A model generated the notes under the pieces. It was not told the origin of the DNA. It made no database searches and saw nothing but the letters and a program-made list of their open reading frames with translations. A stretch of DNA of 64,000 nucleotides from Dermacentor variabilis (taxonomy: Eukaryota > Arthropoda > Arachnida > Ixodida > Ixodidae). Positions 55,241 to 64,000 of the stretch are shown here, one piece after another. The DNA is taken from assembly GCF_050947875.1 (NCBI RefSeq), contig NC_134570.1:208163750-208227749 (forward strand), written 5' to 3'. The first letter of the stretch is position 1. Every line of letters starts with the position of its first letter. Both the position numbers and the translations under genes were made by a program.

Positions 55241-55632
55241 TTTCTTTTTTTTTTTTGGTCTGAGGTCGCCGCAAGCTCCACGTTATGAGCGGCTTTTCTT
55301 TCGTCCCGGGCGCTCATATCAAGGCAGAACATGCGCTCAGGCAGTAATTTAAGCATATTCAATGTTAAAAATAGTTACGTGAAACTAAAGCGACGGTTGA
55401 GGAAGTTGAGAAAGCTAGAATACCGAGGCTGCCCCACACACAACCACAGTGGTAGCGGCGTTCGCATGCCCTCTAATACACGGTTGCGCCTCTAGCGGCG
55501 GGCGCTGGCTCTATATAAAACTGAGGCGGCAGTTTCGTGACCAGAAAAAAAATGGAAGGACTCTGATACAACGTTGAGTATGCTTGTGAACTCTCAAATG
55601 AAAGACTAATTCTGCTTGACTTGGCAGGTTAT
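55241..55632. other. Unassigned region
   Basis: About 390 bp. CTATATAAAACTGAGG at 55511-55526 is TATA-like, but no gene follows before the solo LTR. Confidence 0.4.
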
Positions 55633-55637
55633 GTATA

Positions 55638-56078
55638 TTGTCACGTTGACGATCAAGAACATAATAGAAGTGTGAATGGCGAAACTAACTCCTTATTGTG
55701 CGAAACTGCGCCCAGAAAAAAAAAAACAGGCTGCACTACTCAACGCACAACTATAGCGACGAACACAGTGAGCGATCGGCGAAAATCTGACCAGCAAGTA
55801 AATCGCGTCGGCTTTTATACATGAGTCATCGAATGTTCTAGAGTAATCACTGGTGCTCACGTGTCTTCCCTGAAAGTACTACACAATTCGTGTCCCGCAT
55901 AAAATCAGATTACACAAGGTTTGATGACAACAGAGAGCGGATAGAACCATCCATACCATTCGAGAAATTTCCGATACATGCGGGCGCGTCTTGCGCTGAG
56001 CGATAACATTTTTTGGACGGTGAAAATATAAACACGAACACGTGTTAAGCCTAGAAAGATAAACAAGTACACGTGTCT
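55638..56078 (-). mobile_element. Solo LTR of the Gypsy-A family
   Basis: About 440 bp aligning with both Gypsy-A LTRs from TGTCACGTTGACGATCAAGAAC to ATAAACAAGTACACGTGTC, with many substitutions. GTATA occurs at 55633-55637 and 56079-56083. No internal Gypsy sequence is attached, so recombination between two LTRs probably removed it. It lacks the 36-bp segment found in the 5' LTR of Gypsy-A. Confidence 0.88.
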
Positions 56079-56083
56079 GTATA

Positions 56084-56611
56084 CCGGTCATTATTTTTCC
56101 TATTTGTTATTTTAAAAGTGGCTCGAAATTCAAAATACCTTTACCACGTGCAGGCCCAACATCGTAAAATAGCATTTGTAACGTCATGAATGATGCTTGA
56201 AACGTGTCGAAAACTTCTTGGATATGATTATTACTGGGGACGTGCCAGCGTTCCTCTGCAATGAGCCTTGGAGCGAATGGCAGCATACAGAATGGAAAAA
56301 CTCTTAAACACCAGTTCAGATGTTCCAGAGCCAGCCATCAGATGGAGCAATACGATAACAATTTTCTGGGATTCACGTAATCACGACATTGGCTCACGAT
56401 TCTGTTAAGTTATCAAAACGAAGAGCCAGCATATCTGAAGGACGACCATTGATAATTCCATCATTCAGCCTAGCACACATCACATGCCATTTGTGACACA
56501 CAACACCGTTGAGTCAATGGCCTCAGTTTTCGCAAAGACTGTGTAGACGTACGTCCGACTATACCTGAAACTTGTTTTTCGCGCTTCCGGCCCGCGACTA
56601 CACCAAACGTA
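56084..56611. other. Unassigned region
   Basis: About 530 bp with no recognised gene or repeat. Confidence 0.4.
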
Positions 56612-56684
56612 CGCGGCCGGGATTCGATCCCGCGACCTCGTGCGTAGCAGCCCAACACCATGGCCACTGAGCAACCACGGCGAG
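56612..56684 (-). repeat. Ruka SINE head only, minus orientation
   Basis: The minus strand reads CGCCGTGGTTGCTCAGTGG, CATGGTGTTGGGCTGCT and GAGGTCGCGGGATCGAATCCC, nearly identical to the first 70 bp of the full copy at 52276. The SINE body is absent. The B box (GGGATCGAATCCC) is closer to tRNA consensus than in the full copy. Confidence 0.85.
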
Positions 56685-56695
56685 TAAATAAGGTT

Positions 56696-57277
<582 letters not shown>

Positions 57278-57286
57278 ACTGTTGGC

Positions 57287-59229
57287 GGTAAGAGGGAAAC
57301 TAGAGGAATTCCGGATCAAGCTACAGAACAGGTATTCGGCTTTAACTCAGGAAGAGGACCTTAGTGTTGAAGCAATGAACGACAATCTCATGGGCATCAT
57401 TAAGGAGTGCGCAATAGAAGTCGGTGGTAACGCCGTTAGACTGGAAACCAGTAAGCTATCGCAGGAGACGAAAGATCTGATCAAGAAACGCCAATGTATG
57501 AAAGCCCCTAACCCTACAGCTAGAATAGAACTGGCAGAACTTTCTAAGTTAATCAACAAGCGTAAGACAGCGGACATCAGGAACTATAATATGGATAGAA
57601 TTGAACAGGCTCTCAGGAACGGAGGAAGCCTAAAAACAGTGAAGAAGAAACTAGGAATAGGCAAGAATCAGATGTGTGCGTTGAGAGACAAAGCCGGCAA
57701 TATCGTTACTAATATGGATGAGATAGTTCAAGTGGCTGAGGAGTTCTATAGAGATTTATACAGTACCAGTGGCACCCACGACGATAGTGGAAGAGAGAAT
57801 AGCCTAGACGAATTCGAAATCCCACAGGTAACGCCAGAAGAAGTAAAGAAAGTCTTGGGAGCTATGCAAAGGGGGAAGGCAGCTGGGCAGGATCAGGTAA
57901 CAGCAGATTTGTTGAACGACGGTGGGCAGATTGTTCTAGAAAAACTGGCCACCCTGTATACGCAATGCCTCATGACTTCGAGCGTACCGGAATCTTGGAA
58001 GAACGCTAACATAATCCTAATCCATAAGAAAGGGGACGCCAAAGACTTGAAAAATTATAGACTGATCAGCTTACTGTCCGTTGCCTACAAAGTATTTACC
58101 AAGGTAATCGCAAATAGAATCAGGAACACCTTATAGACTTCTGTCAACCAAAGGACCAGGCAGGATTCCGTAAAGGCTACTCAACAATAGACCATATTCA
58201 CACTATCAATCAAGTGATAGAGAAATGTGCAGAATATTACCAACCCTTATATATAGCTTTCATTGATTACGAGAAAGCGTTTGATTCAGTCGAAACCTCA
58301 GCAGTCATGGAGGCATTACGGAATCAGGGTGTAGATGAGCCATATGTAAAAATACTGGAAGATATCTATAGCGGCTCCACCGCCACCGTAGTCCTCCACA
58401 AAGAAAGCAACAAAATTCCAATAAAGAAAGGTGTGAGACAGGGAGATACGATCTCTCCAATGCTATTCACCGCATGTTCAGAGAATTGGAGTGGGAAGAA
58501 TTGGGGATAAAAGTTGATGGAGAATACCTTAGCAACTTGCGATTCGCTGATGATATTGCCTTGCTTAGTAACTCAGGGGACCAATTGCAATGCATGCTCA
58601 CTGACCTGGAGAGGCAAAGCAGAAGGGTGGATCTGAAAATTAATCTTCAGAAAACTAAAGTAATGTTTAACAGTCTCGGAAGAGAACAGCAGTTTACGAT
58701 AGGTAGCGAGGCACTGGAAGTGGTAAGGGAATACATCTACTTAGGGCAGGTAGTGACCACGGATCCCGATCATGAGACTGAAATAACCAGAAGAATAAGA
58801 ATGGGCTGGGGTGCGTTTGGCAGGCATTCTCAAATCATGAACAGCAGGTTGCCATTATCCCTCAAAAGGAAAGTGTATAACAGCTGTGTGTTACCAGTAC
58901 TCACATATGGGGCAGAAACCTGGAGGCTTACGAAAAGGGTTCTGCTCAAATTGAGGACGACGCAACGAGCTATGGAAAGAAGAATGATGGGTGTAACGTT
59001 AAGGGATAAGAAAAGAGCAGATTGGGTGAGGCAACAAACGCGGGTAAATGACATCTTAGCTGAAATCAAGAAAAAGAAATGGGTATGGGCCGGACATGTA
59101 ATGAGGAGGGAAGATAACCGATGGTCATTAAGGGTTACGGACTGGATTCCAAGGGAAGGGAAGCGTAGCAGGGGGCTGCAGAAAGTTAGGTGGGCGGATG
59201 ACATTAAGACGTTTGCAGGGACAACATGA
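57287..59229 (+). pseudogene. RTE-like LINE reverse transcriptase
   Basis: Three open parts in order. 57287-58136: the linker before RT, then QRGKAAGQDQVTADLL, VPESWKNANIILIHKKGD and NYRLISLLSVAYKVFTKVI. 58214-58510: YIAFIDYEKAFDSVE (first catalytic Asp) and KKGVRQGDTISPMLFTAC. 58474-59229: LSNLRFADDIALLSN (FADD about 58546-58557), KTKVMFNSLGRE, LPVLTYGAETWRLT, WVWAGHVMRREDNRW, ending at a TGA (59227-59229) that relatives probably read through (PQLVHDRGSWRSMGEAFALQWA follows). Against the other copy, this one has two extra bases at about 58131-58135 and lacks 13 bp at about 58475. The start before 57287 belongs to the flanking DNA. Confidence 0.92.
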
Positions 59230-59321
59230 CCACAATTAGTACATGACCGGGGTAGTTGGAGAAGTATGGGAGAGGCCTTTGCCCTGCAGTGGGCGTAACT
59301 AGGCTGATGATGATGATGATG
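57287..59321 (+). mobile_element. RTE-like LINE, 5'-truncated (2.0 kb)
   Basis: Plus-strand LINE with the RT domain and C-terminal region, ending in a TGATGATGATGATG tail typical of RTE-clade elements. ACTGTTGGC is present at 57278-57286 and 59322-59330, so both ends are exact and the endonuclease part was never inserted. It has two frame lesions relative to the copy at 62475-64000. RTE elements are also the likely helpers of tick SINEs, though this cannot be shown here. Confidence 0.93.
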
Positions 59322-59330
59322 ACTGTTGGC

Positions 59331-62300
59331 TACAAATATTTAATCAAGGTCGTCATATTTAAATAAAATTACCAGAAATCGCATAATTTCAGTAAACGAA
59401 ACTATCGATAACTGAGCAATGAAACGAGATATAACAATTTCGTCAATTGCCCCTAAAGGTACATCTAAAGCGGATAAAATTGATTTATTATACATGACTT
59501 CTCGAAAATACCACTAATTTGTGAGATCTTTTGCGAGACCCTCGTAAACTATATGTAACAAATACATGTAAGATGTAAATCGTCATATCAAATTTGGCCG
59601 CTTTGGTTGCTCTCATGAATGCAGTTTACAGAACAGTGATATCTATTATAGGTACCGAGCTGCAAATTTGTAAGCTTCGCGTTCTTCTTTTTTTTTTTTT
59701 TTGCAAGCTTACCTGTTTCTGAAAATTCTTTTTGAGACATCCAGAACTAATTCGAAATTATGCTTCTCCCATTCACTATAATCCAACATGCCATTTTCAA
59801 TGCAACAACTTTAATTAGAATCGGCCTTGTGATTATCTCAGAAAAGCGTTTCAGCGTTTTAAATGCATTTGAATAGGTGACATCGTAATTAGGCAGGAGT
59901 TAAAGCTGCCGCGAAGTGCTTCCGAAGATTATCCGAACATGTTGACTCCGCAGCATTCAAAAAGAAATTAAGCCGTGGTGGTCTTTTGGGAAGCCCCTGA
60001 AAAGCCCGGAATCAATCAGCGTTGGGTTTACTCGTTGCGACTAAACGTTGTTAGGATGACAAGCAATTTCAATCGGACGAGCGGCCACTCTTTATTAAGA
60101 ACACCGATAACGCTGGCGGGACAACCTTTGTGGTGAAGTTCAATGCGCACGGACAGCTTTCATTCTTTTTATTTTTATTTCGTTGACGTCATCACTACGT
60201 CACTGTGGGAAGTTTGAAAAGTTTATGGCCACCACGTCACGTGTTGGCACTCTGCGAACTAAACCTTCATGTCCAGCAAAGATAAATGTGTAATCAGACC
60301 TATCCCCTCCTCCCACTGAAATTTCCTAAGACATCAGCAAAAAAATGTTTTCCGCAATTTTGCTCAATAGTTCCTTGAACTCAAATACAGTAGGAATGCA
60401 GCAAAACCGCTGGGTCCTCATGGTGCCGACAGGGCTGCTGTACAAGCGTTTTGAACGTGGTAAAATAGGTGTATCTTTGGATGAACGCATGTCTGCCTCG
60501 GATGGCGGTTCAGTCTGGGGGAACTATCGGTATACGCGTGCAACAGGTGAAAGCTGCAATATCCAAAGTGTATCGGATATTGCCCGCTGTACTAGACAGC
60601 GTCAAAAGCGAAGCGCGACCCTGAGGTTCCTGAGTCGATGTCGACACGCTGGCTTACGTTACTGCGCATTGCTTGCGAAACACCACTTGTACATTAGGGT
60701 ACAGCCCCGCTCGATGCTAACGCTTGCTCTGCGCAGTCACCGGTGTTTCTTAACCATCTCATAGCTGACAAGTAAACTATCAAAGGCTGACTGAGTTAAA
60801 GGATCAAATTTTTTTTAACAGGAAGGTACAAATGTCAAAATATACGCAATAGTTATCTTCGAACTTAACAATTACATTGTCTGTTATCATGCTAGATATA
60901 TATGAAGGTCCGGAACCCCATTTTTTTATTTTTTGAACGTGGCCCAGGTACGAGACGGGTGAGAAATATTATAATACATATAGCGCTTCAGAAAATGCGT
61001 TCGAAATTTCCTAAACATGAGGAAGACGCGATAATTTAACGACTTCCTCGGCATTATACTTACCATAGAGGCATATATATTAATAATACTCGACATAATA
61101 GGTACACAATAACTAACAAATTAGACTAGCTTTTAAGCCCGAGGAGTCAGGCGATTATTCACAATGCAAGCTGATGAGGGCTATTAGAGCAAGCAAATAC
61201 GCACGCAATGCAAGACCAACTAGCCCAAACGTAAGCCCTTCTTAACGCCAATGCAAGACTTGAAACCTGTTATCTGAGAATTTCGTAACCGGTTCCATAC
61301 AAACAACAAGCTAAACCGACTCATTTCTACACCGTAATTACTTCAAGGTAATTTCACCCACACGAACTGATGAGCGACAAGGTCACTTGAATGCTACGAA
61401 CCTCTTCCGGGGTTTACATCAAGTTTGCCGACCTCCTCAGATACGACCTCTACCGTTGTCCCAGTAAGCAACAAATCACCTCAATAAAGGTCACAGATAT
61501 CAGCACGTTTGCCCAAATTAAGATATTATCTATACCTGTATATTATATTAGGGCTGCCTCTGAAAGAACTTGAATGCCTACATATACGAAGAAAGTTCTA
61601 AATATGATTGACCTGGAAACATGAATGTTATCCTAAGATCTAAAAGGTTAATCTGCTTTCGTAGTCTCTTCTTTACTGCCTTACGAGAAAACAAAACTCA
61701 GAAGATTACAATTCATGATCACATAGTTGGCCTTGTACTATGTGACCACACTCTGAAATAATAGTCTGTATTTCTGCTACTGAAATTCAGAAAACAATAA
61801 ATCAGAATATATTTGACCTGTACATATTCTAGTTTATTTGCTAAGGAAGTGGTGCTAAGGTCAGCTTTCAAATTGTTCGAAGTTTAACCATATAGTACTG
61901 CATAATAAATATAGATATAGAGAAGTTCCAAGAACATCACTTATTAGAAAACGTTCTTTTTAGTTATTTATCATCACGGTCATTTGTTCAACATCCTATC
62001 ATTTATGATTATCGTTACTCTTGCTTTAAATCATGTCGTTGTGAATTTGAACGCCACATTAGTGCGTAGGGACAAACGTAGGGCAAAGCCAAAGGCCGCG
62101 TATACTTATGTAGTGCTTTTTTTTTCGGTTGCTGCATACGCTCTTTTTGAGAAAAAAAAATGAATGGCAACATTGCTTAACTGCATAAAGTGGCGCTCTG
62201 TTCAAAAATGTCACACTTTCGCCCGAAGCGTGAAGATAATTGATAGCGGTATTAAACTATTCGACATCTACACGAACTAACACTCCTACTTTTACCTGTC

Positions 62301-62474
62301 GCACAAATTGCAGCGATTAATCTAGCAAGCATAGTATCACGCGTGCACAGGTAAGCATGAACGAATCTTAATGAGAAATGACACTCGCTGTCACAACGCT
62401 GGCGTGATAAAGAGCGTTGACAACAGTGAGTGAACGATTCGTGCTGTCTATCTTTTTATGCCGTCTCCGAAATA
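59331..62474. other. Unassigned AT-rich region
   Basis: About 3.1 kb between two RTE copies. The longest open stretch is 139 codons (60345-60764) without domains. Several T runs (59689-59702). No terminal repeats were identified by eye. Confidence 0.4.
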
Positions 62475-64000
62475 TCATCATCGTCAGCAGCAGCAGCATC
62501 ATCATCAGCAGCATCATCAGCCTGGTCAGGCCCACTGCACGGCAAAGACCTCTCCCATACTTCTCCAACTACCCCGCTCATGAGCTAATTGTGGCCATGT
62601 TGTCCCTGCAAACTTCTTAATCTCACCTGTCCGCCTAACTTTCTGCCATTCCCTGCTACGTTTCCACTCTCTTGTAATCCAGTCCGTAACACTTAATGAC
62701 CACCAGTTATCTTCCCTCCTCATTACATTCACTGCCCATGCCCCATTTCTTTTTCTTTATTTCAACTAAGGTGTCATTAACTCGCGTTTGTTCCCTCACC
62801 CAATCTTCTCTCTTCTTAGCCCTTATGTTACACCCATCATTCTTCTTTCCATAGCTCGTTACGTCGTCCTCAATTTAAGTAGAACCCTTCTCGTAAGCCT
62901 CCAAGTTTCTGCCCCGTAGGTGAATACTGGTAAGACACTGCTCTTATACACTTTTCTCTTGAGGGATAAAGCCAACCTGCTGTTCATGAACTGAGAATGC
63001 CTGCTAAATGCACCCCAGCCCAATATTCTTCTGATTATTTCAGTCTCATGATCCGCATCTGCGGTCACTATCTGCCCTAAGTAGATGTATTCTCTTGCCA
63101 CTTCCAATGCCTCGCTACCTATCGTAAACCGGTGTTCTCTTCCGAGACTGTTAAACATTATTTTAGTTTTCTGCAGATAAATTTTTATGCCCACCCTTCT
63201 GCTTTGCCTGTCCAAGTCAGTGAGCATGCATTGCATTTGGTCCCCTGAGTTACTAAGCAAGGCAATATCATCAGCGAATCGCAAGTTACTAAGGTATTCA
63301 CCATTAACTCTTATCCCCAATTCTTCCCAATACAGGTCTGTGAATACCTCCTGTAAACACGCTGTGAATGCCATTGGGGAAACCATATCTCCCTGCATTA
63401 CGTCCCTCCTTATTGGGAATTTGTTGCTTTCTTTATGGAGGGCTACGGTGGCTGTGGAGCCGCTATAGATATCTTTCAGTATATTTACATACGGCACGTC
63501 TATACCCTGATTCTGTAATGCCTATATGAGTGCTGAAGTTTCAACTGAATCAAACGCTTTCTCGTAATCAATGAAAGCTATATATAAGGCTTGGTTATAT
63601 TCAGCACATTTCTCTGTCACCTGATTGATAGTGTAGATATGGTCTGTTGTAGAGTAGCTTTTACGAAATCCCGCCTGGTCCTTTCGTTGACAGAAGTCAA
63701 ATGTGTTCCTGATTCTATTTGCGATTACCTTAGCAAACACTTTGTAGGCAACGGACAGTAAGCTGATCGGCCCCTAATGTTTGAAAACTTTGGCGTCCCC
63801 TTTCTTATGGATTAATATTATGTTGGCGTTCTTCCAAGATTCCGGTGCGCTCGAGACCATGAGGTATTGCGTATACAGGGTGGCCAGTTTTTGTAGAACA
63901 ATCTGCAATGATTCTTCAACAAATCTTCTGTAACCTGATCCTCCCCAGTAGTCTTCCCCTTTTGCGTAGCTCCCCATGCTTTCTTTACTTCTTCCGGCGT
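62475..64000 (-). mobile_element. RTE-like LINE, minus copy, runs off the right edge
   Basis: Same subfamily as 57287-59321 in the opposite orientation, with its 3' end and a CATCAT/CAGCAG tail at about 62475-62525. It can be followed upstream to the window edge, where the VTPEEVKK-like linker is just entering. The target duplication cannot be checked, because the 5' end lies outside. Confidence 0.92.
62526..63977 (-). pseudogene. RTE-like LINE reverse transcriptase, minus copy
   Basis: Reading down from 63977: LATLYTQYLMVSSAPESWKNANIILIHKKGD (with a stop near 63774 where NYR is expected), 63740-63522 with FAKVIANRIRNTF, FCQRKDQAGFRKSYSTTDH and YIAFIDYEKAFDSVE, a stop at 63522-63524, then 63497-62859 with PIRRDVMQGD, TACLQEVFTDLYWEELG, LSNLRFADDIALLSN (FADD) and LPVFTYGAETWRL. 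62732-62526 gives the end (MRREDNWWSLSVTDW, SMGEVFAVQWA). Several stops and frame changes make it inactive. It keeps the 13 bp that the plus copy has lost. Confidence 0.9.

Noticed and set aside
57282..57286. Apparent start codon of the RTE reading frame
   Set aside because: It lies in the target duplication ACTGTTGGC, so it is flanking DNA joined by chance to a truncated LINE.

Overview
This 64 kb window looks like repeat-dense nuclear DNA of an ixodid (hard) tick. The evidence is several copies of a tRNA-headed SINE matching the tick Ruka family (best copy 52276-52523), RTE-, CR1- and RNase H-type LINEs of the kinds that fill tick genomes, and three Gypsy lineages. I found no complete host protein gene, rRNA, functional tRNA or CRISPR array. 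Nothing has a bacterial layout: no operons, no ribosome binding sites, no long tandem ORFs. The genus cannot be fixed from this sequence.

Layout. 1-6600: a Gypsy element on the minus strand (Gypsy-1, running off the left edge), split inside its gag zinc knuckle by a nearly complete 4.84-kb CR1-like LINE (1105-5948). That LINE has 327-bp tandem 5' monomers and a virus-like 2A motif in ORF1. 6880-10300: a decayed RNase H LINE carrying an internally deleted mariner. 13367-15065: 5'-truncated Gypsy-2, then an RTE fragment with a 5' inversion. 15620-18560: two old LINE RT remnants. 19485-22480: Gypsy-3, interrupted by a TA-flanked 545-bp MITE. 22480-32714: mostly unassigned sequence with SINEs, a hairpin (foldback) element and microsatellites. 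32715-34896: a Harbinger-type element with 334-bp, 98.8% identical terminal inverted repeats and a broken transposase. 34897-41540: unassigned sequence, an RTE fragment and a LINE ORF1/endonuclease remnant. 41543-47980: complete Gypsy-A with two LTRs and a GTAT target duplication, broken by stop codons and by a 433-bp LINE tail with its own TGATC duplication. 48075-56840: SINEs, a solo LTR of the Gypsy-A family and a TGTC microsatellite. 57287-59321 and 62475-64000: two RTE LINEs of one subfamily, tail to tail.

The genes here do not form a pathway. They are layered insertions, and the order of many can be read from target duplications: Gypsy-1 before CR1; the RNase H LINE before mariner; Gypsy-3 before the MITE; Gypsy-A before the CR1 tail. 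The most unusual single object is the CR1-like LINE, which combines long in-phase 5' monomers, a hydrophobic leader and a 2A motif. Second is the long-TIR Harbinger.
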